A stretch of 64,000 bases of DNA, from the NCBI RefSeq assembly GCF_025947145.1, contig NZ_CP109999.1, positions 2,170,001 through 2,234,000 on the forward strand. The letters are read 5' to 3'. Position numbers and translations under genes: made by a program. This stretch comes from Flavobacterium sp. N1994 (GTDB lineage Bacteria > Bacteroidota > Bacteroidia > Flavobacteriales > Flavobacteriaceae). Below are positions 43,891-52,567 of this stretch, piece after piece (position 1 is the first letter of the stretch; every line of letters starts with the position of its first letter). The notes under the pieces were generated by a model. The model searched no databases. It saw only the letters and a list, made by a program, of their open reading frames with translations, and was not told the DNA's origin.

Positions 43891-43894
43891 AAAG

Positions 43895-44302
43895 ATGTTT
43901 GAGAAAAGTCCAAAATCGTATACAGATCTTTTAGGTAAAACCAATAGAATTGTAGAAGGAACTTCTATACATGGAGATATCATTTCTCCAGCTGATTTTC
44001 GTTTGGACGGCCATTTGATAGGCAATTTTCAATCCAAAGGAAAAATTGTTATCGGACCTGCGGGAAGTGTAAAAGGAGATATCATATGTAAAAATGCCGA
44101 CATCGAGGGTAAGTTCGAAGGTAAAATTCAAGTCCAAGAAATTCTTAATATAAAATCCAAAGCCAGTATTCATGGTGAGGTAGTTTGTGGAAAACTTTCG
44201 GTTGAACCTGGAGCAGAGTTTAGCGCTTCCTGTATAATGAGACCTCACGTAAAAAACATGATTACCGATGGAAAATCAACAGAAGAACAAACAGCGTCGT
44301 AA
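43895..44302 (+). CDS. Bactofilin-type polymer-forming cytoskeletal protein
   Basis: The protein has 135 residues and a right-handed beta-helix core typical of bactofilins: VEGTSIHGDIISPADFRLDGHLIGNFQSKGK, then IGPAGSVKGDIICKNADIEGKFEG and SKASIHGEVVCGKLSVEPGAEF. Bactofilins form filaments on the inner membrane and scaffold envelope processes. It begins 4 bases after sprE; a longer start 66 bases upstream would lie inside sprE. Its last 35 bases overlap the AtpI-like gene in another frame. Confidence 0.9.
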   Translation: MFEKSPKSYTDLLGKTNRIVEGTSIHGDIISPADFRLDGHLIGNFQSKGKIVIGPAGSVKGDIICKNADIEGKFEGKIQVQEILNIKSKASIHGEVVCGKLSVEPGAEFSASCIMRPHVKNMITDGKSTEEQTAS

Positions 44303-44498
44303 TAAATGGCTAGCACTCATTAACATTCCCATTCAAATGGGTGTTATTGTTTTTTTGTTTTCTCAATTGGGCCAGTGGCTTGATGGCAAATATCATAACC
44401 AACATAATATCTATGTCAAGATACTAACTTTAGTTGGTGTGGCTATTGCTTTTTATAACATAGCTCGCCAATTAAAAGAAATTAACAAATCAGAATAA
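44268..44498 (+). CDS. AtpZ/AtpI-like small membrane protein
   Basis: The protein has 76 residues, two membrane helices (LALINIPIQMGVIVFLFSQLGQWLDGK and IYVKILTLVGVAIAFYNIARQL) and a basic N-terminus. The helix pair with GQWLD and GVAIAFYN is typical of AtpZ/AtpI-type assembly proteins found upstream of F-ATPase genes. It overlaps the bactofilin gene by 35 bases and precedes the next small gene by 5 bases, so these genes are probably one operon. Confidence 0.85.
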   Translation: MENQQKNKQRRNKWLALINIPIQMGVIVFLFSQLGQWLDGKYHNQHNIYVKILTLVGVAIAFYNIARQLKEINKSE

Positions 44499-44503
44499 GA
44501 ATA

Positions 44504-44902
44504 ATGAATTTTAAAAAATACTCCAACCTTTTTATCGTTTTAATTGCAGCAATAGTAGGGCTTATACTTCACAAAGGCCTTGCGTATTTTATTATTCCAA
44601 AGGAATTTGAAGACCAATTTATCTATTCAACTCCGCTGTTATATTTGCTTTTTATGCTCTTTTCTATGGTAATAGTTTTTATTCTGATGAAGGTCAAAGA
44701 GGTAATGATGAATTCGGTAGGCTATGCTTTTTTGGCATTCACCACTTTGAAGATGGCTATTGCATACTTACTTCTCAGACCAATCATCCATATCCATCTT
44801 CCAAAAACACCTACTGAAAAGATGAACTTTTTTGTTGTGTTTATTTACTTTTTGGCAATAGAAACCATTCTAACCATCAGAATTTTAAACAATAAGCAAT
44901 AA
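44504..44902 (+). CDS. Four-helix membrane protein near the F-ATPase operon (DUF6168-like)
   Basis: The protein (132 residues) has four membrane helices and ends ILNNKQ. I recall similar proteins in flavobacteria next to atp genes, sometimes named DUF6168 (uncertain); it could replace AtpI (subunit I) as an assembly or c-ring chaperone. The gene lies between the AtpZ/AtpI-like gene and atpB, which has its own promoter element. Function unproven. Confidence 0.7.
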   Translation: MNFKKYSNLFIVLIAAIVGLILHKGLAYFIIPKEFEDQFIYSTPLLYLLFMLFSMVIVFILMKVKEVMMNSVGYAFLAFTTLKMAIAYLLLRPIIHIHLPKTPTEKMNFFVVFIYFLAIETILTIRILNNKQ

Positions 44903-44946
44903 ATTGTTTTAGAATCAAGAATTCCATCAAAAAAAATAAAACATAT

Positions 44947-44970
44947 ACTTTTTAATATTAATTAAAAGTG
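44947..44970. promoter_or_regulatory. AT-rich imperfect palindrome upstream of atpB
   Basis: ACTTTTTAAT and AATTAAAAGT face each other directly upstream of the atpB -7 element, where a regulator could bind. AT-rich sequence makes chance likely. Confidence 0.35.
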
Positions 44971-44978
44971 TACTTTTG
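44971..44978 (+). promoter_or_regulatory. Promoter -7 element of the atp operon
   Basis: TACTTTTG fits TAnnTTTG and lies 39 bases before ATG 45018, giving the atp genes a promoter independent of sprE. An in-frame TTG at 44976 lies inside the element and is not a start. Confidence 0.65.
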
Positions 44979-45017
44979 CACCAAATTTCAGAAATAAAAT
45001 TTAGACAAAACATAGTT

Positions 45018-46139
45018 ATGGTATTTTCGAAAAAATCATTCCTTTTTAGTATAGTAGCTTTTATTGCATTTTTACCTTCAGTAACATTGGCCAATTCACC
45101 TGAGGCAACATCTGAAAACAAAGAGTCTGTTGCTAAAGAAAGTCAAGACCCAAAAGCTGAAATAAGAGAACAAATTGATGAAGTAAAAAACCATCACGTT
45201 TTAGATGCACACAGTTTTAATTTCTTTGGCGATAAAGAAACCGGAAAAGAATACGGATTTCCATTACCAATCATCCTTTGGGATGTTGATGGTCTTCATG
45301 TTTTTTCATCTTCAAAATTCGATGATGGTAAAGCAGTGGCAGAAGACAAAGGAAACTATTACGTTTTACATCACGAAAAAATCTACAAAACAGACGCTTC
45401 AGGAACTTTAACAGGAGAAGGAGAACATCCAACTAATGCTAAACCCCTTGATTTTTCTATCACAAAAGGAGTTTTCTCCATGTTAGTGATTGCTCTTTTA
45501 ATGTTCTTATTGTTTAGAAGTTTAGGAAACTCTTATTCCAAAAATGGTGGAGTAGCTGCAGGTGCTGGTAGATTTTTTGAGCCGATTGTATTGTTTGTTC
45601 GTGACGAAATTGCGATTCCAAATATTGGAGAGAAACATTATAAAAAATACATGAGTCATTTATTGACTGTATTTTTCTTCATTTGGTTCTTGAACGTGGT
45701 TGGTATGACACCATTCGGAATCAATGTTACAGGAAATATTTCGGTAACTTTTGGATTAGCGGTTTTAACTTTCATCATTACTACATTTACAGCTAAGAAA
45801 GACTATTGGATGCACATCTTCTGGATGCCAGGAGTTCCTGTTCCAATGAAATTTATTTTAGCACCAATTGAACTTATTGGAGCGATTATCAAACCTTTCT
45901 CCTTAATGATTCGTTTGTACGCGAATATGTTTGCAGGTCACCTTGTAATAATGAGTTTGATAGGAATGATGTTTGTTTTCAAAAGCTGGATAGGAAGCCC
46001 ATTAACCTTTGGACTTTCATTCATCATCTCATTAATTGAAATCTTAGTAACGCTTTTACAAGCTTATATCTTTACTATGTTAACCGCTTTATATTTTGGT
46101 GCGGCTGTTGAAGAACACCACCATGATGAAGCACACTAA
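45018..46139 (+). CDS. atpB: F-ATPase subunit a
   Basis: The protein has 373 residues, longer than the E. coli homologue because of an N-terminal signal-like segment (FLFSIVAFIAFLPSVTLAN) and an acidic periplasmic domain of about 100 residues, as I recall in Bacteroidota. The C-terminal membrane part carries IIKPFSLMIRLYANMFAGHLVI, with the essential arginine next to the c-ring, and ends in a histidine-rich EEHHHDEAH tail. It forms the proton half-channels of the inner-membrane ATP synthase. Confidence 0.95.
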   Translation: MVFSKKSFLFSIVAFIAFLPSVTLANSPEATSENKESVAKESQDPKAEIREQIDEVKNHHVLDAHSFNFFGDKETGKEYGFPLPIILWDVDGLHVFSSSKFDDGKAVAEDKGNYYVLHHEKIYKTDASGTLTGEGEHPTNAKPLDFSITKGVFSMLVIALLMFLLFRSLGNSYSKNGGVAAGAGRFFEPIVLFVRDEIAIPNIGEKHYKKYMSHLLTVFFFIWFLNVVGMTPFGINVTGNISVTFGLAVLTFIITTFTAKKDYWMHIFWMPGVPVPMKFILAPIELIGAIIKPFSLMIRLYANMFAGHLVIMSLIGMMFVFKSWIGSPLTFGLSFIISLIEILVTLLQAYIFTMLTALYFGAAVEEHHHDEAH

Positions 46140-46169
46140 ATTGAATGTTTAATTAAATATATATACATT

Positions 46170-46367
46170 ATGGAAGGAAATCTTCACCTTATTGGAGCAG
46201 GATTAGTAGTTATTGGAGTAGGTATTGGTATTGGTAGAATCGGTGGTTCTGCATTAGATGCTATCGCTCGTCAACCAGAAGCTACAGCAAAAATTCAAAC
46301 AGTGATGCTTATTGCAGCGGCACTTATTGAAGGTATCGGATTCGCAGCGTTATTTGCTGTATCTTAA
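46170..46367 (+). CDS. atpE: F-ATPase subunit c
   Basis: The protein has 65 residues in two membrane helices joined by the polar loop DAIARQPEATAKIQ. The ion-binding glutamate is E54 in ALIEGIGFAALF; the usual extra Na+-binding residues are not evident, so protons are the likely coupling ion. A hairpin (46388-46414) follows before atpF, perhaps to raise the c-subunit yield. Confidence 0.95.
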   Translation: MEGNLHLIGAGLVVIGVGIGIGRIGGSALDAIARQPEATAKIQTVMLIAAALIEGIGFAALFAVS

Positions 46368-46387
46368 TCCAAAAAAACAATAAACTA

Positions 46388-46414
46388 AAAGCTGCAACGG
46401 TTGGTTGTAGCTTT
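46388..46414 (+). repeat. Intercistronic hairpin between atpE and atpF
   Basis: AAAGCTGCAAC (46388-46398) pairs with GTTGTAGCTTT (46404-46414) with one mismatch around a 5-base loop. No T-run follows, so it is more likely an RNA processing or stability element than a terminator. Confidence 0.65.
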
Positions 46415-46476
46415 GGTTTATCTTTAAAAGAATAAAAAATTACACTATACATTACATAATAGATACAAATTAAATT

Positions 46477-46977
46477 ATGGAAAAGTTAATAAATGATTTC
46501 TCGTTCGGATTGTTCTTCTGGCAAACGTTAATTTTCTTGTTGTTGATTTTCTTATTGAAAAAATTCGCATGGAAACCTATTTTGGATGCGGTTAATGAAA
46601 GAGAAGAAGGCATTAAGAATGCATTGCTTTCAGCTGAAAATGCTAAAAAAGAAATGCAAAATTTAAAATCGGATAATGAAAAATTATTAGCCGATGCTAG
46701 AGTTGAAAGAGACGCGATGCTAAAAGAAGCAAGAGAAATTAAAGACAAAATTGTTTCTGAAGCTAAAGAAGAAGCTCAAGTGCAAGCAGGAAAAATGATT
46801 GAGCAAGCTAAAGCGGCCATCAATAGCGAAAAAAATGCTGCTATGGCGGAATTGAAAACTCAAGTATCTAGCTTGTCTATTGAAATTGCTGAGAAAGTAT
46901 TAAGAAACGAATTGGCTGACAAAGGAGCTCAAACCAAATTGGTGGAGAAAATGTTGGATGACGTTAAATCAAATTAA
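46477..46977 (+). CDS. atpF: F-ATPase subunit b
   Basis: The protein (166 residues) has one N-terminal membrane helix (LFFWQTLIFLLLIFLLKKFAWKPI) and a long charged coiled coil, the peripheral stalk that links the a subunit to F1. The motif KKFAWKPILDAVNEREEGIKNAL is typical of subunit b. The 109-base gap before it is the largest in the operon and contains the hairpin after atpE. Confidence 0.95.
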   Translation: MEKLINDFSFGLFFWQTLIFLLLIFLLKKFAWKPILDAVNEREEGIKNALLSAENAKKEMQNLKSDNEKLLADARVERDAMLKEAREIKDKIVSEAKEEAQVQAGKMIEQAKAAINSEKNAAMAELKTQVSSLSIEIAEKVLRNELADKGAQTKLVEKMLDDVKSN

Positions 46978-46982
46978 TTAGT

Positions 46983-47510
46983 ATGTCAAGAGCTGCGATT
47001 AGATACGCGAAAGCAATTTTAGAAACGGCGGTTTCAAGCGGAAAAGCCAGCCAGGTTAATGAAGATATGAAAAGTATCTTTACTACTGTTGGTTCTAATG
47101 CTGATTTGAATGAATTTTTGGCAAGTCCCATCATCGCTTCTGATTTGAAGATGAATGCCTTGACAGAAGTTTTTAGTTCAGTTCAAGGAGAAACTAAATC
47201 GCTTTTCAGATTGCTACAAGAAAACAAAAGATTTGAACTTTTAGTTAACATTGCTTTTCAATTCAGTGCTCAGTTTGATGAGATGAACGGAGTTGAGGTA
47301 GCTAAAGTAACTACTGCTTTTCCAATGGATGCTGCTCTAGAAGCAAAAGTTTTGGCAAAAGTGGCTACGATTTCAGACAAAAAAATAACTATTGAAAATA
47401 CTGTAGATCCTAGTATTATTGGAGGATTTATATTGAGAATTGGAGATAAACAATACAATGCTTCTGTGGCCAACAGATTGCAAGAATTAAAAAGAGAGTT
47501 TAGTAATTAA
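46983..47510 (+). CDS. atpH: F-ATPase subunit delta
   Basis: The 175-residue protein is the OSCP/delta subunit: RAAIRYAKAILETAVSSGK at the N-terminus and IIGGFILRIGDKQYNASVANRLQELKREF at the C-terminus. It joins the peripheral stalk to the F1 head. It starts 5 bases after atpF. Confidence 0.95.
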   Translation: MSRAAIRYAKAILETAVSSGKASQVNEDMKSIFTTVGSNADLNEFLASPIIASDLKMNALTEVFSSVQGETKSLFRLLQENKRFELLVNIAFQFSAQFDEMNGVEVAKVTTAFPMDAALEAKVLAKVATISDKKITIENTVDPSIIGGFILRIGDKQYNASVANRLQELKREFSN

Positions 47511-47531
47511 TACCATTAAAGAGATATCAAA

Positions 47532-49109
47532 ATGGCGGAAATTAAAGCTGCTGAAATTTCAGCAATATTAAAGAAACAAGTAGAAGGATTTCAATCTGGA
47601 GCTACGTTAGAAGAAGTAGGAACTGTTCTTCAAGTGGGTGATGGTATCGCTCGTGTATACGGTTTGTCAAACGCACAATATGGTGAGTTAGTACAATTCG
47701 ATAACGGGTTAGAGGCTATCGTTTTGAACTTAGAAGAAGACAATGTTGGGGTGGTACTTTTAGGACCATCAACTGGAATCAAAGAAGGGTCAACTGTAAA
47801 AAGAACACAACGTATTGCTTCCTTAAAAGTAGGAGAGCAAATCGTAGGACGTGTTGTAGATACATTGGGTAACCCAATCGATGGTAAAGGACCAATCGGT
47901 GGTGAACTATTTGAAATGCCATTGGAAAGAAAAGCTCCTGGAGTTATTTTCCGTCAACCGGTAACAGAACCATTACAAACAGGTATCAAATCTATCGATG
48001 CGATGATCCCTGTAGGTAGAGGACAACGTGAGTTGGTTATTGGTGACCGTCAAACGGGTAAAACTACCGTTTGTATCGATACCATTTTGAATCAAAAAGA
48101 ATTCTATGATGCAGGTCAACCGGTATTCTGTATCTATGTTGCTATTGGGCAAAAAGCTTCAACAGTAGCTGGAATTGCTAAAACATTAGAAGAAAAAGGT
48201 GCTATGGCTTACACAATTATTGTGGCTGCTAACGCTTCTGACCCTGCTCCAATGCAAGTATATGCTCCAATGGCAGGTGCTGCTATCGGAGAGTATTTCA
48301 GAGATTCAGGTCGTCCTGCTTTGATTATCTATGATGATTTATCAAAACAAGCGGTGGCTTACCGTGAGGTGTCTTTGTTGTTAAGAAGACCACCAGGTCG
48401 TGAGGCTTATCCTGGAGACGTATTTTACTTACACTCTCGTTTGTTAGAAAGAGCTTGTAAAGTAATTGCGGATGATGATATCGCGAAAGACATGAATGAC
48501 TTACCAGATGCCTTGAAACCAATTGTTAAAGGTGGAGGTTCATTAACAGCTTTACCAATCATTGAAACACAAGCGGGTGACGTTTCTGCTTATATCCCAA
48601 CCAACGTAATTTCGATTACTGATGGACAGATTTTCTTGGATGGAGATTTGTTTAACTCGGGAGTTCGTCCAGCGATTAACGTAGGTATTTCGGTATCACG
48701 TGTTGGAGGTAACGCTCAAATTAAATCGATGAAAAAAGTAGCAGGTACTTTGAAACTGGATCAAGCACAATTCCGTGAATTGGAAGCGTTTGCTAAATTT
48801 GGTTCTGACTTAGATGCGGTTACTTTGAACGTAATTGAAAAAGGAAAAAGAAACGTTGAAATCTTGAAACAAGCGGTAAACGATCCTTATACAGTAGAAG
48901 ATCAGGTGGCTATTATCTACGCAGGTTCTAAAAACTTGTTGAGAAACGTTCCTGTGAACAAAGTAAAAGAATTTGAAAGAGATTATTTAAGCTACTTAAA
49001 CAACAAGCATATCGATACTTTAAAAGCTTTGAAAGCTGGTAAATTAGATGATAACATTACGGATGTTTTAGAAAAAGCAGCTAAAGAAATTTCAGCAAAA
49101 TATAATTAA
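47532..49109 (+). CDS. atpA: F-ATPase subunit alpha
   Basis: The protein has 525 residues and normal alpha-subunit motifs: Walker [54 protein letters not shown], and [42 protein letters not shown] with the arginine that reaches into the catalytic site. It forms the F1 head with beta, which is not encoded here. Confidence 0.98.
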   Translation: MAEIKAAEISAILKKQVEGFQSGATLEEVGTVLQVGDGIARVYGLSNAQYGELVQFDNGLEAIVLNLEEDNVGVVLLGPSTGIKEGSTVKRTQRIASLKVGEQIVGRVVDTLGNPIDGKGPIGGELFEMPLERKAPGVIFRQPVTEPLQTGIKSIDAMIPVGRGQRELVIGDRQTGKTTVCIDTILNQKEFYDAGQPVFCIYVAIGQKASTVAGIAKTLEEKGAMAYTIIVAANASDPAPMQVYAPMAGAAIGEYFRDSGRPALIIYDDLSKQAVAYREVSLLLRRPPGREAYPGDVFYLHSRLLERACKVIADDDIAKDMNDLPDALKPIVKGGGSLTALPIIETQAGDVSAYIPTNVISITDGQIFLDGDLFNSGVRPAINVGISVSRVGGNAQIKSMKKVAGTLKLDQAQFRELEAFAKFGSDLDAVTLNVIEKGKRNVEILKQAVNDPYTVEDQVAIIYAGSKNLLRNVPVNKVKEFERDYLSYLNNKHIDTLKALKAGKLDDNITDVLEKAAKEISAKYN

Positions 49110-49117
49110 TAAAGTGA

Positions 49118-49174
49118 ATAGTAATTAGTGATTAGTAATAAGCTAGTCACTAGTTACTGCTTACTAATTACTTA
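49118..49174 (+). repeat. Long inverted repeat between atpA and atpG
   Basis: AGTAATTAGT (49120-49129) pairs with ACTAATTACT (49163-49172), and AGTAA (49134-49138) with TTACT (49154-49158), giving a two-part stem. The left arm carries direct copies of AATTAGT/GATTAGT. It has no T-run and lies inside an operon, so it may be an RNA processing signal or a repetitive element. Confidence 0.65.
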
Positions 49175-49181
49175 AAATAAA

Positions 49182-50042
49182 ATGGCAAACTTAAAGGAAA
49201 TACGTAATCGAATTAGTTCCGTTTCATCTACGATGCAAATTACATCAGCGATGAAAATGGTTTCTGCCGCAAAGTTGAAAAAAGCACAAGATGCTATTAC
49301 AGCGATGCGACCTTATGCCGAAAAATTAACCGAACTTTTGCAAAATGTTAGCTCCACTTTAGATAGTGATGCTGGTGGAGAGTTCACTTCTCAACGTGAA
49401 GTAAATAAAGTTTTGATTGTTGCTATTACTTCGAATAGAGGATTGTGTGGTGCTTTCAACACTAACGTTGTGAAACAAGTAAAAGTGGTGGCAGAGGCTT
49501 ATGCCGGAAAACAAGTAGATGTTTTTGCTATTGGTAAAAAAGGGGGTGATGTTTTGAGAAAGACCATTAATGTCCTTGGTTACAATAATACTGTTTATGA
49601 TGATTTGACTTTTGATAGTGTAGCTTCTATTGCAGATGATTTAGCTCAAAAGTTTACTTCTGGGGAGTATGACAAAATTGAAATTGTTTACAACCAGTTT
49701 AAAAATGCAGCTACTCAAATCGTTCAAAGCGAGCAATTTTTGCCATTAGCTCCTATTAAATCAGACGTTCCAGTTTCAGCGGGTGATTATATTTTTGAGC
49801 CTTCTAAAGAAGAAATTGTATTGACTTTGATTCCGAAAGCATTAAAAACACAATTGTATAAATCTATTCGTGATTCTTTTGCTGCAGAACACGGTGCTCG
49901 TATGACTGCTATGCACAAAGCGACTGATAACGCAACGGAATTGAGAAACCAATTGAAATTAACTTATAACAAAGCTCGTCAAGCGGCTATTACTAATGAG
50001 ATCCTAGAGATTGTTGGTGGAGCTGAGGCTTTGAAAGGATAA
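49182..50042 (+). CDS. atpG: F-ATPase subunit gamma
   Basis: The protein (286 residues) opens with LKEIRNRISSVSSTMQITSAMKMVSAAKLKKAQ and ends with ARQAAITNEILEIVGGAEALKG, the two helices of the rotating central stalk. ITSNRGLCGAFNTNVV is typical of the middle. The operon ends here with a terminator: atpD (beta) and atpC (epsilon) are not downstream, an arrangement known in Bacteroidota where they lie elsewhere. Confidence 0.96.
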   Translation: MANLKEIRNRISSVSSTMQITSAMKMVSAAKLKKAQDAITAMRPYAEKLTELLQNVSSTLDSDAGGEFTSQREVNKVLIVAITSNRGLCGAFNTNVVKQVKVVAEAYAGKQVDVFAIGKKGGDVLRKTINVLGYNNTVYDDLTFDSVASIADDLAQKFTSGEYDKIEIVYNQFKNAATQIVQSEQFLPLAPIKSDVPVSAGDYIFEPSKEEIVLTLIPKALKTQLYKSIRDSFAAEHGARMTAMHKATDNATELRNQLKLTYNKARQAAITNEILEIVGGAEALKG

Positions 50043-50063
50043 TAAAAAATTCAAATAATTATG

Positions 50064-50093
50064 ATAAGGCGTTTAAGAAATTAGACGCCTTAT
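50064..50093. terminator. Bidirectional hairpin terminator
   Basis: ATAAGGCGT (50064-50072) pairs with ACGCCTTAT (50085-50093), between atpG and the convergent S9 peptidase gene. The peptidase stop codon lies in the right arm of the stem. Confidence 0.8.
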
Positions 50094-52177
50094 TTATTTA
50101 AATGATATAACAAAAAGTCATAAAAATCAGCCTTGTCTTCTTGATAACTTTTATAGGTACTTATTTTTCCATAATGGCCTGAATCATCTCTTGTTTCAAG
50201 GGATACTGGGTTTTTTTGTGCAGTCCTATTTTGTAATCGAGCGGCAAATTTATAGGAATGAAAAGGCGGTACCCGATCATCGTTTTTAGACGTTATGATT
50301 AACGTAATTGGATAGTTTACATTTTCTTTAATGTTGTGATAGGGAGAATAGGAATATAGGTTCTCAAAATCAGTTTTGGTTTCAGGGTTGCCAAATTCGT
50401 CTAAATGATATCGGCCCACGGTATATTGATCAAATTTCAACATATCAAAAACCCCAACTTTAGGGATTACTACTTTAAACAAATCAGGACGTTGTGTCAT
50501 CGCTACACCTACCACTAATCCGCCATAGGAGCCGCCACTTATTGCTAGTTTTTGAGATGAAGTATATTTTTCTTTTATCAAATACTCAGCCACATCGATG
50601 AAGTCATTGAACGAATTCATTTTCTTTAATCTCATTGCTTCCTTGTGCCATTTTAATCCTTTTTCCCCACCACCTCGAATTTCGGCAAAACAAAATACAC
50701 CTCCTTTTTCCAAAAAATACATCAAAGCAGAATCATAATTGGGTTCACTAACAACGCCAAACCCACCATAAGCCTGAAGTAATGTTGGGTTATTCCCGTT
50801 TAATTCAGTTCCCTTTTTATAGAGAATGGTAATAGGAATGTCTTTATTGTCCCTGCTTTTAACATCAATTGATTTGGTGATAAAATGATCTAAAGAAAAG
50901 AGGGTGCCTTTTGGAACGATATAATCGTTATAAAAATTGCGAACCTCACCAGACTCTATATTTAATTTAAAATTTTGTGGTGCCACGGTATAAGAATAAA
51001 CACTTATGTAAAGGCTATTACTTTTAGGATCATAAAATTTTATATCAAAAGTTGTCCCTTCTGGGGAATCGAATTTCCGAACAAACTTACCAGTTTCATC
51101 ATAAGCAATCACATAGTATTTGTTTTTAGTTTTGTATTTGCAAAAAATATAACCTTCTGTAAAAACGGCATCCACAAGAAGATTATTATAGATTTGTGGT
51201 ATGAAAACGGTTTCTTCGTTTTTGTTAGAAAGGTCAAAAGCCCTAATTTCACCCCAATCGTATTCTTTACCCGAGAAATACACTTTATTGTTATTATAAT
51301 TTAGAAAAGTAAACATGGTATCATCTAATTCTAAGAACTTTTGCAAATGATACTCTTCTTCATTTAAAGAAGCAGAATAGTAGTTTTTATTGGGATTCTT
51401 ACAATCAGATTCGATAATGATAAGCCTGTCTTTTTTAATAAAATAAGTAAAGTGGTTTCCTGTTTTTGTAGCATCAAATACCAATTTATCATTTTCCTGA
51501 ATGGTTCCTATTTTGTGATAGTATAATTGATAAGTTGAATCTTTTGCAAACGTATTTTGATTTCGGTTTCGCATATAAAAAATTCCATCGTCCTTGTTCC
51601 AAGACATTCTTGAAAACTTAATGTTTTTTATAATGTCATCTACAGCATTGGCTTTATCAAAAGGGACAAATCTAATTTCGTGTTTGTCGCTACCATCTGT
51701 ACTTACCTCACAAGCCATATATTTTGAGTTTTTTGACGGATTGTAATTCATCAAAGTAGCGGTGGTGTTTCGGTAAATTTTAAAAGGATTAAAAAGCTCA
51801 ATTGCCTGATCGTTTAATTCTTTTCGATAAAACAATACGGTGGGTTTGCCTTTTTCAACTATATATCTGGTATAAAAGTAGGCCTCTTTTTTAGTTGGAA
51901 GACTATTGGAAGCAAAAGCATCATATTCATTAATTTTCCGAACAATATCATATTCTTTTTTTACCTCCTCGAAATGAAGATTAGTCGTTTCGTTTTGAGC
52001 ATTTGCCCAATTTTTAACTTCATCAGAATCCATGTTTTCCAACCAGGAATAATTGTCGGGATAAGAAATATTAAATTTCGAAACCTTATTATCTTCACTT
52101 TTAGTGACGGGATATTTTTGAGCAAAAAGTAAAACAGGAAATAACAACAAATAAGTAACAAGAGATATTCTTTTCAT
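50090..52177 (-). CDS. S9 family prolyl oligopeptidase, secreted
   Basis: The protein has 695 residues from ATG 52177: a signal peptide (RISLVTYLLLFPVLLFAQ), a beta-propeller domain (about residues 80-420) and a C-terminal alpha/beta hydrolase domain. The catalytic serine is in AISGGSYGGLVVGVAMTQRPDLF, the aspartate in TSKNDDRVPPFHSYKFA and the histidine near DDSGHYGKIS, all in the S9A pattern. A longer reading starting at 52270 would add non-signal residues, so the shorter start is preferred. It should cleave proline-containing peptides in the periplasm. Confidence 0.93.
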   Translation of the reverse strand: MKRISLVTYLLLFPVLLFAQKYPVTKSEDNKVSKFNISYPDNYSWLENMDSDEVKNWANAQNETTNLHFEEVKKEYDIVRKINEYDAFASNSLPTKKEAYFYTRYIVEKGKPTVLFYRKELNDQAIELFNPFKIYRNTTATLMNYNPSKNSKYMACEVSTDGSDKHEIRFVPFDKANAVDDIIKNIKFSRMSWNKDDGIFYMRNRNQNTFAKDSTYQLYYHKIGTIQENDKLVFDATKTGNHFTYFIKKDRLIIIESDCKNPNKNYYSASLNEEEYHLQKFLELDDTMFTFLNYNNNKVYFSGKEYDWGEIRAFDLSNKNEETVFIPQIYNNLLVDAVFTEGYIFCKYKTKNKYYVIAYDETGKFVRKFDSPEGTTFDIKFYDPKSNSLYISVYSYTVAPQNFKLNIESGEVRNFYNDYIVPKGTLFSLDHFITKSIDVKSRDNKDIPITILYKKGTELNGNNPTLLQAYGGFGVVSEPNYDSALMYFLEKGGVFCFAEIRGGGEKGLKWHKEAMRLKKMNSFNDFIDVAEYLIKEKYTSSQKLAISGGSYGGLVVGVAMTQRPDLFKVVIPKVGVFDMLKFDQYTVGRYHLDEFGNPETKTDFENLYSYSPYHNIKENVNYPITLIITSKNDDRVPPFHSYKFAARLQNRTAQKNPVSLETRDDSGHYGKISTYKSYQEDKADFYDFLLYHLNK

Positions 52178-52438
52178 AAAAAGGAGATATTGTAAGTAAA
52201 TGTAACAAAAAGCAGATGTTTTACAAATTTCCTTTAAAGTAATTAGGTAAAAGGGTATTTCATAAGTCATAATATTTTACTGCAGTTGCAAGAATTCTTT
52301 AGTTTGACGCTAAACGAATTAAACAATATCATGCGAAAGATTATCACCTTAGCAAAGGGCATAATTGATGGTACTGCAATTTTATAATTACGCGTTATGA
52401 TTTCTAACAATAGGCAGCCACGAGTAATTATCAACGTA

Positions 52439-52475
52439 GCTTCGAAGGATTGTTGAAGCCGCCTGATTTTTTTGT
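52439..52475 (+). terminator. Weak hairpin followed by a T-run
   Basis: GCTTC (52439-52443) pairs with GAAGC (52455-52459), with a T7 run at about 52467-52473. It is not immediately downstream of any plus-strand gene, so it may end a small unannotated transcript. Confidence 0.3.
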
Positions 52476-52494
52476 CAAGGCAGTGTAATTTTTT

Positions 52495-52512
52495 CAAATG
52501 AATTTTCATTTG
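52495..52512. repeat. Near-perfect 18-bp palindrome
   Basis: CAAATGAATTTTCATTTG reads almost the same on both strands, with the only mismatches at the centre. It lies about 35 bases upstream of the possible GNAT promoter element and could be an operator. Confidence 0.45.
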
Positions 52513-52567
52513 GCAATGACAATAAGCGTTGGCTCTTTTTTTATTACTTTTAAATAAAAAATATCTC

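Larger units (their letters stand above)
52178..52567. other. Long intergenic region between divergent genes
   Basis: These 390 bases lie between the S9 peptidase and GNAT genes. They hold the hairpin-like GCTTC/GAAGC (52439-52459, followed by a T7 run after a 7-base spacer), a near-palindrome CAAATGAATTTTCATTTG (52495-52512), and TACTTTTA (52545-52552), a possible promoter element of the GNAT gene. A minus-strand open reading frame over most of the region has no family resemblance and is not listed as a gene. Confidence 0.6.

Noticed and set aside
43644..43913. Minus-strand open reading frame rich in Cys, Gly and Phe
   Set aside because: It mirrors the low-complexity Pro/Asn-rich 3' end of sprE and is not independent coding.
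44947..44970. Palindrome before atpB as a firm operator
   Set aside because: It is AT-only and imperfect, so it is listed only as a low-confidence site.
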